From: JAJRPT01 sp964465945
Lineage (GTDB): Bacteria > Bacteroidota > Ignavibacteria > Kapaibacteriales > UBA2268
Assembly: GCA_964465945.1 (NCBI GenBank)
Contig: CAYXMM010000015.1
Span: forward strand, 9,168-73,167
Direction of reading: 5' to 3'
DNA: 64,000 nucleotides
The position numbers and the translations under genes are program-made. The notes beneath the pieces were generated by a model, which was given only the letters and a program-made list of their open reading frames with translations, was not told where the DNA came from and made no database searches. The stretch's first letter is position 1. Every line of letters starts with the position of its first letter. Positions 16,345 to 25,858 of the stretch are shown here, piece by piece.

Positions 16345-18294
16345 TTGAAAATTAATCAAAAGTACATAAAGATATTTAATGAATATAAACTTGACGCACA
16401 AAACGGCAATGGTAACATACTCATTATTGAAGGTGAAAATGGAGTCGGGAAAACCTATTTAATCAAGCAATTTATTAAAGAATGTAATAACCAAGAAAAT
16501 AGCATTCTCAATGTTTATGTTCAAAATGAGGCACCAATCGGTGAAATAAATGTTAGAAATTTACAACCTCTAAAACCCTTTGCGAAAGCTCTCGAAGTAA
16601 TAATTGAAAGTAAGAATATAACTGCAAAAAAACAACTCGCTGTTAATATGAGTTTAACAGCATTGACAGCACTACCATTCATTGGCGATGTCTTCTATGC
16701 TGCAAAAGAACTCTCAAGAGATTGGAAACAATACAAAAAAGAAAAGACTAAAGAAGAACTTGAAGTTGAAGAAAATAGGGCAGATGAGCTTATTAATGCC
16801 TTTGCCTTCAAAGCTGAAAAAGAACCACTTGTTATTATTATAGATAATGCTCAATATATTGATTCTTCTTCAGTTGAGCTACTTCATAAACTTAAATTTA
16901 AAATTAGAAATTTAAATATTCTCCTTGTGTTATCATTTAACACAAGTGAAGTGCTAGATCCACAAATCCCTTTTTACCATTTTAATTCAAGTGCTAAAGA
17001 TTTAGAACGAGTTGCTCTAAAAAACTATGATTTAGATATAACTAAGGAATTATCAAAATTATACATTAAAAACTATCAAGAAAACGATGAATTCGACCAA
17101 TGGCTATTCGGCAAAACAATAGGCAATGCTAGCGAACTTTTTGAATTTTATGACTACTTCAAAGGAATTGAATTATTTGATAAAGATGGCGAACTTCTTA
17201 TTAACTTAAATTCTGATTTAATTCCAACATCGTCAAAAGCTGCGTTAGCTGTCTCTTTGTCAAAACTCACAAGCCAAGAAAAAGATATTTTAGCTACTGC
17301 TGCAAGTGAAGGTTATGAGTTTTCCACCATATTGCTTGCTGATGTCTATAATGTTGATATTTTGAAGCTAATTAGGAAATTAAAAACAATCCAAGAAGAA
17401 AGTAAAATAATCAGAAGTATTGGCTCATATAAGAGATACGGGACCAAAACTACAGTTTATCAATTTAACCAAGTCTTTTATTACAATTACTTTAATGAGT
17501 ATTTAGAAGAAGAGGAAAAGGAAAACATTCATAGCCGAATAAGCAATTTTCTTCGTAAACAAATAGTCAATATCGACAACCCAGAAGAGAAAAAAGAAAT
17601 AATGACAAATATTATTTCACATTCTCAATTAAGTGGCGATGTCGAGCTAATCGAAAAAACTTATCAAGAACTTACTGAAATCGCAAAATCAACTGGTGAT
17701 GTAGAGCTTCTTAAAACATTAGGTCAAGCAAACTCAGGGTCAAAAATTAATATCGAACAAATTGATAGTAATTTTATTGGTAATGGGCTATCTGGCTCAG
17801 GTGGTAGTCTTTCTTTTTCAGATGTTCGACGGCTAATGATTAGAGATTTCCATAAAGGAGAATTTCAAAAATCAATTCAATTAGGAAACGAGTATTTTAA
17901 AGCAGAGTTTGAATATTTAACAAGCTCAGAAAAAGTCCTACTACTTTGTATGACCGCAAAAGTTGAAATAAATTCTGGCGATATTATTAACGCAAAAGCA
18001 CATTTATCAGAAGCTGAAAAACTTCTCGAAAAAGAAGATAACAAAAGCTTAAGTTGCTTATTTCTAAATATTAATTCAGCCCTTCAAAACAAACAAGGGC
18101 ATTACGCAAGGGCAAGGAAATATCTAAAACGTGCCGCTGATTTAGCTATTGAATTACCCGCTGAATTACGGCTCTTAACTTTAAGTAATATCTCTGTTCT
18201 TCTCGAAAAAGAAGATAATGCCGAAGCCAAAATTTATAAAGACGCTGCTAAAAAATTACAAGAAGAATTAGAATTTAATAACTGGTGGAATTAG
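16345..18294 (+). CDS. STAND-like P-loop NTPase with helical/TPR C-terminus
   Basis: A 649-residue cytoplasmic protein. Walker A is GENGVGKT (residues 30-37) and Walker B is LVIIIDNAQ with Asp167. An unusual hydrophobic segment (residues ~95-120, LTALTALPFIGDVFYAAKEL) sits inside the nucleotide domain, and a charged helix (KKEKTKEELEVEE) follows. After a winged-helix-like part (~300-390), the C-terminal ~200 residues read as paired helices of TPR type (GEFQKSIQLGNEYFKAE, INAKAHLSEAEKLLEKE, GHYARARKYLKRAADLA). This resembles AAA_16/STAND regulators or defence ATPases, but no effector domain is visible. The start is TTG, directly after the stop of the preceding gene; the reading frame has no earlier alternative. 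Confidence 0.78.
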   Translation: MKINQKYIKIFNEYKLDAQNGNGNILIIEGENGVGKTYLIKQFIKECNNQENSILNVYVQNEAPIGEINVRNLQPLKPFAKALEVIIESKNITAKKQLAVNMSLTALTALPFIGDVFYAAKELSRDWKQYKKEKTKEELEVEENRADELINAFAFKAEKEPLVIIIDNAQYIDSSSVELLHKLKFKIRNLNILLVLSFNTSEVLDPQIPFYHFNSSAKDLERVALKNYDLDITKELSKLYIKNYQENDEFDQWLFGKTIGNASELFEFYDYFKGIELFDKDGELLINLNSDLIPTSSKAALAVSLSKLTSQEKDILATAASEGYEFSTILLADVYNVDILKLIRKLKTIQEESKIIRSIGSYKRYGTKTTVYQFNQVFYYNYFNEYLEEEEKENIHSRISNFLRKQIVNIDNPEEKKEIMTNIISHSQLSGDVELIEKTYQELTEIAKSTGDVELLKTLGQANSGSKINIEQIDSNFIGNGLSGSGGSLSFSDVRRLMIRDFHKGEFQKSIQLGNEYFKAEFEYLTSSEKVLLLCMTAKVEINSGDIINAKAHLSEAEKLLEKEDNKSLSCLFLNINSALQNKQGHYARARKYLKRAADLAIELPAELRLLTLSNISVLLEKEDNAEAKIYKDAAKKLQEELEFNNWWN

Positions 18295-18325
18295 AAGCGA
18301 TATAATACCTTAACTTTATATTACA

Positions 18326-18751
18326 TTAACTTTTAAACTCCATTGTCCTTTCTTTCGTGGCTTTGTCAGGTATCATACAAACATCATATTTACCTGTGAA
18401 TTTATATCTGTTCTTTGCAAACATATCATAAAAGAAATTTCTAATAAATTTTGGAATGATATAAAATATACTCAATACCCTATACCAACCACCAAGATAA
18501 GAGCAAACTTTCAAAACAGCATCGGACTTAATCCAGATTCTTCCAGATTTCTTACCTACTAATATTACTGAATCTATACCCATTAAACTTGAATCTGACT
18601 TCATTATAAACTCAGCAAATTCGCTTTGCAATGAAGCAAACTTCATTGACCTATTTTGTGTCTCATTTGAAACAATAAAATTTACTGCCCAGTTACAAGT
18701 AGGACAATGCCCGTCATAAAGTAAAATATATTCATCTATAATAGTTTTCAT
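18326..18751 (-). CDS. DCC family thiol-disulfide protein (DUF393)
   Basis: A 141-residue single-domain protein with the family signature YDGHCPTCNWAVNFI; Cys16 and Cys19 form the CxxC pair. Other conserved parts are the LQSEFAEFI segment, DSVILV, the RIWIKSDAVLKV strand and LGGWYRVLSIFYIIPKFIRN. The family is named from the DCC motif and has a thioredoxin-like fold; its reaction is unproven. The ATG overlaps the TGA of the upstream histidine kinase gene (ATGA), so the two are translationally coupled, an unusual pairing. The 3' end is convergent with the NTPase gene. Confidence 0.85.
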   Translation of the reverse strand: MKTIIDEYILLYDGHCPTCNWAVNFIVSNETQNRSMKFASLQSEFAEFIMKSDSSLMGIDSVILVGKKSGRIWIKSDAVLKVCSYLGGWYRVLSIFYIIPKFIRNFFYDMFAKNRYKFTGKYDVCMIPDKATKERTMEFKS

Positions 18752-20664
18752 CTTAATTCATAATATGTTAGTGGATAAGTTAATTTAATCGTTGTCCCCT
18801 TATTTTCAATTGAATTAACTTCAATAGTTCCGTTTAATGTACTTACATAACGCTTAGTAAGTGCTAACCCTAAACCAGTACCTTCTTTTGCTCCAATATT
18901 TCCACCTCTAAAAAATGGCTCAAATAAATGTTTCATATCTTTTTCTGGTATTCCTATACCTTCATCACTAATAATAATAATTAAGTTACTATCAATAATA
19001 AATATTTGAATTATAATATTGGTGTCTTTTTCTGAATACTTTGAAGCATTCTTGACAATATCTCTAATAATAAGATTTTGCAATCTTTCATCGGAGTTTA
19101 TAATAAGTTGTTTATACTCGCATTCTAACTTATAATTATGATTGACTTTGTCAATTGATTTCATTTCAGAAAAAATATCTTTAACTGTTTCTAAAATATC
19201 AAACTTATTCAAATTAACTTGAAGCAACTGAGTTTCAGTTTTGCCTATCCTAATTACATTTTCTAACAAATTAGTCATTGTTTGAACAGATGATTGAATT
19301 TTACTAATATTCTTATTGAAATTCTCATTATCTTGAATTTTATAAAAATGTTCTAATATATAAGTTGATGATAAGATTACTGTCAAAGGTGTTCTATATT
19401 CGTGTGAAATCATTGACACAAATCTTGTTCTCAGTATATTGTATTCTCTTTCCATCGCTAAAGACTTTTCTAATTCAGTCTTAGTTTTTATAAGTTCGTA
19501 TTCCGTTTTGATTTTCTCTTCAATTTCAACTCTAAGCTCAGTCATTGCATCTTCCAACTGAGAAGTTCTTTCCAATACCATACCTCTTAGTTGCCCCTCT
19601 ATTTCTTCGGCTTCTTTCTCCTTTCTTTTTCTTTCGCTAATATCTCTTGATATGTTAATTAAAAACTTAAAATGAGAATACTCGATATAAGATATTCTAT
19701 TCTCAACATAAATAATTGAACCATCTTTTTTAATATGTTCTGATTCAAAAATCGCAAATTTATTATCTATTACCCTCTTAATTCGTTCTGCTAACAGCGG
19801 TTTCATCTCATCAGATACCAAATCGCTGTATTTCATTGATTTAATTTTGTCTTCAGATAAATCAAACCTTAATAATCCAGTTTTGTTAACTTCTAAAATA
19901 TTTTCATCAGCATCTAAGATAATTATAGAATCATTTGCCTCATCAAAAATAGTTTTAAACCTTAGTAATGACAGCTCTAAATTTTCTTGAACTTTTTCGC
20001 GTTTTTCTGCTTCTGAGATAAGTTGCTTATTTAACAACATATATTTTTGATTATCGAAGATGATTTTCTTAACATTCTTTTCATTCTCTTTAAATTTATT
20101 TTTAAATGAACTAGCGAAATTGTTAACCAAGTATGAAGATAAGACACAAATAATGATAAACGAAACTATAAAAGTATTTTCTGAGATGAAAGACGTGTCT
20201 TTAATATTAATTATAATCATGTTGCTCAAAAGTAATAAGCTTAAAATCACAATAATTAAGTTTATTAGAGAAATTACACGATTTGTTAAGTAAGCAATAT
20301 AAATAATTAAGACATAAAACAACATAACATAATTATAGCCATTTAAAATAAAATAAACAGCACTTACATATAAAAGTAAAGAGAATAAAGCAATTTTATA
20401 TTTATAATACTTAAAGCTTAAACTTGAAGTAATAGTTAAATAAATAAAGCACACCAGCAAAACAATAATATGTGAGGAAAAATGTTGGTGTATAGTATAT
20501 TCTATTACTAATAACACAAATAATAAAAGAGTAGAAAATAATTCAATTTGATGAATTAAATTAAATATAAGTTTTTTATAATCGTTTTGATTATCTAAAT
20601 TTGCTTTTAATATATTTTTAATTAGATTTTTCAAATGTATTGATTGATTTTTAAACTTATACAA
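18748..20664 (-). CDS. Membrane PAS sensor histidine kinase
   Basis: Up to 638 residues. The first ~190 contain about six hydrophobic helices. A coiled-coil linker leads to a PAS domain at ~225-350 (FKTIFDEANDSIIILDADENILEVN, followed by RDISERKRKEKEAEEIE). A second coiled coil precedes the HisKA domain (SMISHEYRTPLTVI, phospho-acceptor His421) and an HATPase domain with N (IVKNASKYSE), G1 (SDEGIGIP) and G2 (GTGLGLAL) boxes. It is an orthodox kinase with no receiver domain and no adjacent response regulator. The frame's first start is TTG at 20664, but that TTG is inside TACTTTTG, a likely promoter box, so a TTG at 20634 (followed by LysAsnLeu) may be the real start. It overlaps the DCC gene by four bases. 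Confidence 0.88.
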   Translation of the reverse strand: MYKFKNQSIHLKNLIKNILKANLDNQNDYKKLIFNLIHQIELFSTLLLFVLLVIEYTIHQHFSSHIIVLLVCFIYLTITSSLSFKYYKYKIALFSLLLYVSAVYFILNGYNYVMLFYVLIIYIAYLTNRVISLINLIIVILSLLLLSNMIIINIKDTSFISENTFIVSFIIICVLSSYLVNNFASSFKNKFKENEKNVKKIIFDNQKYMLLNKQLISEAEKREKVQENLELSLLRFKTIFDEANDSIIILDADENILEVNKTGLLRFDLSEDKIKSMKYSDLVSDEMKPLLAERIKRVIDNKFAIFESEHIKKDGSIIYVENRISYIEYSHFKFLINISRDISERKRKEKEAEEIEGQLRGMVLERTSQLEDAMTELRVEIEEKIKTEYELIKTKTELEKSLAMEREYNILRTRFVSMISHEYRTPLTVILSSTYILEHFYKIQDNENFNKNISKIQSSVQTMTNLLENVIRIGKTETQLLQVNLNKFDILETVKDIFSEMKSIDKVNHNYKLECEYKQLIINSDERLQNLIIRDIVKNASKYSEKDTNIIIQIFIIDSNLIIIISDEGIGIPEKDMKHLFEPFFRGGNIGAKEGTGLGLALTKRYVSTLNGTIEVNSIENKGTTIKLTYPLTYYELR

Positions 20665-20669
20665 AAGTA
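20662..20669 (-). promoter_or_regulatory. TAnnTTTG box overlapping the annotated kinase start
   Basis: The minus strand reads TACTTTTG. Its final TTG is the first possible start codon of the kinase frame, so promoter and start cannot both be right as drawn; initiation at 20634 would leave a leader of about 20 bases. Confidence 0.35.
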
Positions 20670-20713
20670 AATTAATAAGATTTTTAATTAAGACAAAATA
20701 CTATTAGATAATT

Positions 20714-21271
20714 ATGTCAAAAAAAATTATAGTACCTATTGCAAATGGTAGTGAAGAGCTCGAAACAATCTCAATCGTGAATATCCTAAGACGTGCTGGT
20801 ATTGAAGTTATTATTTTTTCAATAGATGAAATTGTAAGTTGTGCCAGAGGTATAAAACTTATATCAGATATTCAAGATATTTCTACAATAGATCCAAATG
20901 ATTATGATGGAATTGTTATTCCAGGAGGTATACTCGGAGTTCAAAACTTATCTAATGATAATCAAATAGTCCTTCTTATCAAAGAATTTATTCGATTAAA
21001 TAAATTAGTAGGAGCAATATGCGCTGCCCCATCTATTTTAGCAGAGCATAACTTATTTCCAAAAGAAATAAAACTTACTTCACATCCTTCTGTTAAAGAA
21101 AAACTTCATAAATATGAATATTTAGAAGATGCTGTTGTTGAGTATGACAACTTCATTACTTCAAGAGGTGCCGGAACAGCGTTAGATTTCAGTTTTGCCA
21201 TAGTTGAATATTTAATAGGTGAAGAAGTTGCTTTGAAAATTAAAGAAAATATTTTATATAACATTGATTGA
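20714..21271 (+). CDS. DJ-1/PfpI family protein
   Basis: A 185-residue class I glutamine amidotransferase-like protein. Seen: IVPIANGSEELETISIVNILRRAGIEV at the N-terminus with conserved Glu residues at 14-15, DGIVIPGG, the nucleophile elbow GAICAAP (Cys103), TSHPSVKEKL, and SRGAGTALDFSFAIVEYL. This is the layout of DJ-1/YajL/ThiJ proteins, reported as glyoxalases, chaperones or protein deglycases; the activity here cannot be chosen. Its TGA overlaps the ATG of the patatin gene (ATGA), so the pair is co-translated. Confidence 0.9.
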   Translation: MSKKIIVPIANGSEELETISIVNILRRAGIEVIIFSIDEIVSCARGIKLISDIQDISTIDPNDYDGIVIPGGILGVQNLSNDNQIVLLIKEFIRLNKLVGAICAAPSILAEHNLFPKEIKLTSHPSVKEKLHKYEYLEDAVVEYDNFITSRGAGTALDFSFAIVEYLIGEEVALKIKENILYNID

Positions 21272-23619
21272 TGAAAAAATTAATAATTTGTGCTATTCTA
21301 TTTTTAAGTTTAAATCCTTTAATTTCAAAGGAAAAAATTGCTCTTGTATTAAGTGGGGGCGGAGCAAGAGGAATATCACAAATTGGTGTCATTAAAGCCC
21401 TCGAAGAAATGGGTATCAAGCCAGACTATATCGTAGGCACAAGTATCGGCTCAATAGTAGGAGGTATGTACGCTTCTGGTTATAAAAGTAATGAAATTGA
21501 CTCTATTTTCCGATTAGAAAAGTTTTCTAACCTATTTAGTTTATCAAATGAAGTTGAAAGAAACGAATTGTTCCTTTACCAAAAGCAAATGGAACAACGA
21601 AATTCAGTAAAATTGAACTTTGACGACTTTGAATTTGAAGTGCCTAAATCTATTTCACTAGGAACAAAATTCGACCTTATCTTAAGAGAAATCTTCTGGA
21701 ATGCACCTTTTAAATCTGAATATAGTTTTGACAATTTAAGATACAAGTTTAGAGCAGTTTGTACTGATTTAATTACGGGCAATTCTGTTATTCTGAAAGA
21801 TGGCGATATAACACAAGCCGTTAAAGCAAGTGCATCAATTCCACTCCGATTTCCTCCAATAGAAAAAGATTCTATGTTACTTGTCGATGGAGGAATTAAA
21901 AGTAACGTGCCTATACTTGTAGCCAAAGAGCTTAAACCAGACATTATTATTGCTGTGAACACAAGTTCAACCTTACTTGATAAAAAACAACTACAAGAAC
22001 CGTGGAATATTGCTGATCAAGTTGTGTCTATTTTAATAAAGGATAGAACAGATTCCTTGCTCAAACTAGCTGACTTCGTCATTGAACCAAAAATTGGGGA
22101 ACATAATAATTTAGACTTTACAAATATTGACTACTTAATACAACAAGGATATTTAGAAGCGAAAAAAATCCTTTCTAACTTTCAAAACAAAAATAATGAA
22201 AACAAAATAGAAATTATTGAGTTTGATATTATTAATATTAATAACAATAAAGTTCTGTTTAAGGGGAGACAAGAAATAAATAGTGATATTCAAGAGATTA
22301 GTCTATTTTTTAAACAATTTTTAAAAAAGAAAGGATATGATTTCGCTAAAATTAATTCGATAAAAAAAGACTCGTTAACGAGTTTTTACAAAGTATACGC
22401 TGATTTAGGCGAAATAACTAAAATTGAAATAATTGGTAAACAAAGCCAAGGTTTAATAAAAAGAGAAATAACATTTGAAGTTGGAGAAATACTTAAAACA
22501 GAAGACTTGCTATCAACTTATGAAAACATAAAAAATTCTGGATTTTTTAAGAATGTTGAATTTACTTTTGAATACAATGCCCCTGGTTACACAATTTTAA
22601 TTGATTATGAAGAAAATCCTAATCAAAATTTGCTTTTGGGCTTAAACATAAACAATGAACGCTACACTAGATTAAATTCAGAGTTTTTTCAAAACAATAT
22701 ACTAAGTAATGGTGGATTTGCCTCAGTTAGAATGACACTCGGAGCAAGAGATACAGACTTTTACTTGCACTTTGAAAACCCACGAATCAGCAATACAATT
22801 TTTAATTTAAAGTTACTCACTTATTATAACAAAAACTATATTTATACTTATAAAAATGTAAGTAGCGACAACTTATCCTTCAATCAATTTAAAAGAGAAG
22901 TTGACAATGAATATTATGAAGAAAGGTATGGATTTAAAGCACACTTAGGAACGTTACTCTGGAAATTTGGAACTATATCCGCAGAGTATAGGTATGAAAA
23001 ACAAAGATACAACTTTATAAAAGCAAATGAAAGCGAGTTTTATAACTTATCAACAATCAAATTAGAAACAATAGTTGATACAGAAAACAATCCATTTTTT
23101 TCAGACAAAGGATTATATTTTAACTTTTCTTTAGAATCAAATTTAACAAATGATAAAAAGAATAGGTTTATTAAATCACAAATTCAGCTAAGGCAAAACT
23201 ATAGAATCAATCGTTTTATCATTACACCAAATATTCATTTTGGTGTAGCAGATAATTTACTCCCTTTACCTGAACAATTCAGTATAGGCGGACAGAATAA
23301 CTTCTATGGATATAGACAATATGACAGAAGGGGCAGACAATATTTTAACTTTAACTTTGAAGTGAAATACGTATCTCCAATTAAAATATTCTTTGACACC
23401 TACTTATCACTTAGATATGATTTAGGTTCAATCTGGCAAACCCCTCAAGATATTAAAATCTCAGAATTAGATAATGGAATAGGAGGTGCTATTGAAGTTA
23501 ATTCTCCTATTGGTCCAATTTCTATCGCATTAGGAAAAGCATTTTACTTTGTTAAAAATCCAAATAGTGTCGTAAGTGGACCCTTATTATTATACTTCTC
23601 AGTTGGAACAAAATTTTAG
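21268..23619 (+). CDS. Patatin-like phospholipase fused to Omp85 beta-barrel (type Vd-like)
   Basis: A 783-residue outer-membrane protein. A signal peptide (residues 1-20) leads to a patatin domain: oxyanion loop LSGGGARG, nucleophile elbow GTSIGS with Ser59, and catalytic DGG with Asp207. A POTRA-like region at ~375-455 (KIEIIGKQSQGLIKREITFEVGE, NIKNSGFFKNVEF) precedes a 16-strand-type Omp85/BamA barrel (~455-783) that ends in an aromatic C-terminal strand (LLYFSVGTKF). This is the organisation of PlpD-like type Vd proteins, in which the barrel exports or displays a lipid-cleaving domain. Catalytic residues are intact. The start overlaps the DJ-1 stop by four bases. Confidence 0.92.
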   Translation: MMKKLIICAILFLSLNPLISKEKIALVLSGGGARGISQIGVIKALEEMGIKPDYIVGTSIGSIVGGMYASGYKSNEIDSIFRLEKFSNLFSLSNEVERNELFLYQKQMEQRNSVKLNFDDFEFEVPKSISLGTKFDLILREIFWNAPFKSEYSFDNLRYKFRAVCTDLITGNSVILKDGDITQAVKASASIPLRFPPIEKDSMLLVDGGIKSNVPILVAKELKPDIIIAVNTSSTLLDKKQLQEPWNIADQVVSILIKDRTDSLLKLADFVIEPKIGEHNNLDFTNIDYLIQQGYLEAKKILSNFQNKNNENKIEIIEFDIININNNKVLFKGRQEINSDIQEISLFFKQFLKKKGYDFAKINSIKKDSLTSFYKVYADLGEITKIEIIGKQSQGLIKREITFEVGEILKTEDLLSTYENIKNSGFFKNVEFTFEYNAPGYTILIDYEENPNQNLLLGLNINNERYTRLNSEFFQNNILSNGGFASVRMTLGARDTDFYLHFENPRISNTIFNLKLLTYYNKNYIYTYKNVSSDNLSFNQFKREVDNEYYEERYGFKAHLGTLLWKFGTISAEYRYEKQRYNFIKANESEFYNLSTIKLETIVDTENNPFFSDKGLYFNFSLESNLTNDKKNRFIKSQIQLRQNYRINRFIITPNIHFGVADNLLPLPEQFSIGGQNNFYGYRQYDRRGRQYFNFNFEVKYVSPIKIFFDTYLSLRYDLGSIWQTPQDIKISELDNGIGGAIEVNSPIGPISIALGKAFYFVKNPNSVVSGPLLLYFSVGTKF

Positions 23620-23648
23620 CAAAGAATCAATTTTATCAAATTATTTTG

Positions 23649-23670
23649 TTAACTTAGTAAGTTAATTTTT
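23649..23670 (+). terminator. Short hairpin after the patatin-Omp85 gene
   Basis: TTAACTT and AAGTTAA form a 7-bp stem with an AGT loop, followed by five Ts. It is AT-only apart from two pairs, so termination would be weak; the same palindrome could be an operator for the next gene, whose start is ~60 bases on. Confidence 0.4.
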
Positions 23671-23726
23671 ATCAAAAAGAAAATATAATAATTTATAAAC
23701 TTAACAATATAAACGCAGGAGTCAAA

Positions 23727-25736
23727 ATGAAATTAATCTATACATTTGTCGCCCTATTAATTTTAGGGACTTCCTCTTTACTCTCCTCTTCAAAAAAAGT
23801 GGTGTTAGTAGAGCAATATACAAGTGCTTTCTGTGAAGTTTGTGGAACATTCGACGGAACATTTAAGGGCTTAATGAGTCAATATAGTGAAGATGCTATT
23901 CCTATAGTTTTTCATACTGGACTTGGGAATGATATTATTTACAGACATAATACAGAAATTAGTGGAAGATTCCTTCAAATTTACCAATTAAGTTCAATCA
24001 CTATCCCTACTTTATGGATTGATGGAACAAGCACTCAATACTCCGACTACGGCAATCTTTCAAACAAGGTAGGTGGAACTTCACCCGTTACAATAAAAGT
24101 TCTTGAAGAAAGAACTGCCGAAAATTTGAATATAACCATCGGTGTTGAATCAGATGTTGAATTGAAAAATCACCGATTATTTGTATATGTTATGGAAGAT
24201 AATCTATTCTACCCTAACGAAGGAACAAGTGGAGTTAAAGATTTCAGATGGATAGCAAGAAGGGGCTTACCTTCTGAAAAAGGTGGCTCTAACGTTTTAT
24301 TAGGACCAAATAAAAAACAAGGGTTTACTTTCTCTACACCTTGGCATGCTGAATGGAACAAAAGTAATATTTATGTAGTCGCTTTTGTTCAGTCATTTGT
24401 TAATGATGAATTATATAAGGTTTATAATGTTGCAAAAACAGGTTCCCATGAGTTAAAATCACAAATTACTTCGACAACTGAAAGTCTTGACTTTGGTGAT
24501 GTTAGTCAAAAGAAAACGATGGAATTTACCATTATGAATGAAGGATTGAAAAAAATTAAAATATCTGATTTCAAAATTGAAGGTGATGACAAAGGTGTTT
24601 TCAATATTGTTTTTGGTGGCGGAACAAAAGAAATTGGACCTTATGGTAGCCAAAGAGTAATCGTTGAATTTTTCCCAAAAGAAAATGGAAATTATAACGC
24701 TAAATTAGTAGTTAATAGCGATGCTGAAAACAAACCAACTTTTGAAGTTAATTTTACAGGTAAAACTTCTAACATCGTTAAGTTTAGTCAAATTTATGTT
24801 GCAAGCGATAAATTAGAATTTGGTGATGTTAGCAAATTAACAACAAAAAATATTCAAATTAAAAACGTTGGAACAGGTCCATTAAACATTTCTTCTATCG
24901 TTTTCGATTCCAATGATGAAGATGTGTTTAGCATTGATATGGAAAACACATCAAACATCATAGTAAATGTTGACCAAACAATTAATCTTCCTATTTCATT
25001 CAAGCCATTAGAATCAGGTAAGTATTATTTTGCCGACTTAGTTGTTAATTCAGATTCAAAAGAAAATCCTGCCCTACCAATTACAATATCAGGAAGAGGA
25101 ATAGATATGGCAGGCGGTCCAAGTTTAGTATTAAGCAATGGCTCAGACTCCCTTGCTTTTGGTGAATTAGAGCATAATAAAACTAAAACCTTCAAAGTTA
25201 AAAATACTTCAAATAACGATATTGAAGTAACTGAAGTTAAATTTGAAGACTATGAAACTGGCTCAAACGACAGCAAAGCATTTCAATTAGTATCAGGGAA
25301 ATCCACTTGGGTTGTTGCAAATGGAGAAACTTCTATTGCTTTCAAATTTAATCCAACTGAAAGCAAAGAATATAAAATTTACGCTCATTTAGTAACAAAA
25401 AGTCCAAAAGATGAACTAAAAGTTCCAATGACAGCAGTTGCAAATTTCGCTTCTGTTGGTGAAAATGAATTAAGTTCAAGTGGTTTATTTAATCTATCAA
25501 TTTCGCCAAACCCAGTTAATAATATTGCAAGTATTTCCTTCTCAAATCAATTCAATAAAGAATTAGTGCTTGAATTATATAATTCAAATGGTGAATTTGT
25601 GGAAAACTTATTTAAAGGTAATGATAAATCTTTAACTTTAAATTTTAACTCAAGTAAATTAAGTAATGGCAAGTATTTTATTATTGCCAACGTAAATGGA
25701 ATGAAAGAAGCTTTTTCATTAATTATTAATAAGTAA
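23727..25736 (+). CDS. Omp28-like thioredoxin-fold protein with anchor-D repeats and T9SS domain
   Basis: A 669-residue exported protein. After a signal peptide (1-20) comes an Omp28-type thioredoxin-like domain with VVLVEQYTSAFCEVCG (Cys36, Cys39) and ITIPTLWIDG. Three ASH/choice-of-anchor-D immunoglobulin-like repeats follow at ~240-350, ~355-460 and ~465-575; each opens with a strand like SLDFGDVS, LEFGDVS or LAFGELE followed by a K-T-(F/I)-K strand. The last ~80 residues are a T9SS sorting domain (SISPNPVNNIASISF, SSKLSNGKYFII). It is likely surface-attached; a redox role through the CxxC is possible. AGGAG precedes the ATG, and a strong terminator follows. Confidence 0.87.
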   Translation: MKLIYTFVALLILGTSSLLSSSKKVVLVEQYTSAFCEVCGTFDGTFKGLMSQYSEDAIPIVFHTGLGNDIIYRHNTEISGRFLQIYQLSSITIPTLWIDGTSTQYSDYGNLSNKVGGTSPVTIKVLEERTAENLNITIGVESDVELKNHRLFVYVMEDNLFYPNEGTSGVKDFRWIARRGLPSEKGGSNVLLGPNKKQGFTFSTPWHAEWNKSNIYVVAFVQSFVNDELYKVYNVAKTGSHELKSQITSTTESLDFGDVSQKKTMEFTIMNEGLKKIKISDFKIEGDDKGVFNIVFGGGTKEIGPYGSQRVIVEFFPKENGNYNAKLVVNSDAENKPTFEVNFTGKTSNIVKFSQIYVASDKLEFGDVSKLTTKNIQIKNVGTGPLNISSIVFDSNDEDVFSIDMENTSNIIVNVDQTINLPISFKPLESGKYYFADLVVNSDSKENPALPITISGRGIDMAGGPSLVLSNGSDSLAFGELEHNKTKTFKVKNTSNNDIEVTEVKFEDYETGSNDSKAFQLVSGKSTWVVANGETSIAFKFNPTESKEYKIYAHLVTKSPKDELKVPMTAVANFASVGENELSSSGLFNLSISPNPVNNIASISFSNQFNKELVLELYNSNGEFVENLFKGNDKSLTLNFNSSKLSNGKYFIIANVNGMKEAFSLIINK

Positions 25737-25776
25737 TAATTAATATTTACTTAAAAAAATTAATTAATTATTTTTT

Positions 25777-25801
25777 AAGCCGTGTTTAACACGGCTTTTT
25801 C
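25777..25801 (+). terminator. Intrinsic terminator after the Omp28-like gene
   Basis: AAGCCGTGT (25777-25785) pairs with ACACGGCTT (25789-25797) across a TTA loop, followed by Ts, and preceded by TTTTTT so it may also work leftward. Confidence 0.92.
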
Positions 25802-25858
25802 TTTGTGTTTTGATAAAAATTCATTAATTTTACACAAAAAATAATAGGAAGTTTTAAA

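Noticed and set aside
16345..18294. Calling the NTPase gene a known defence system
   Set aside because: Walker motifs and TPR-like helices are common. No nuclease, TIR, protease or other effector domain is visible, and neighbours are not defence genes.
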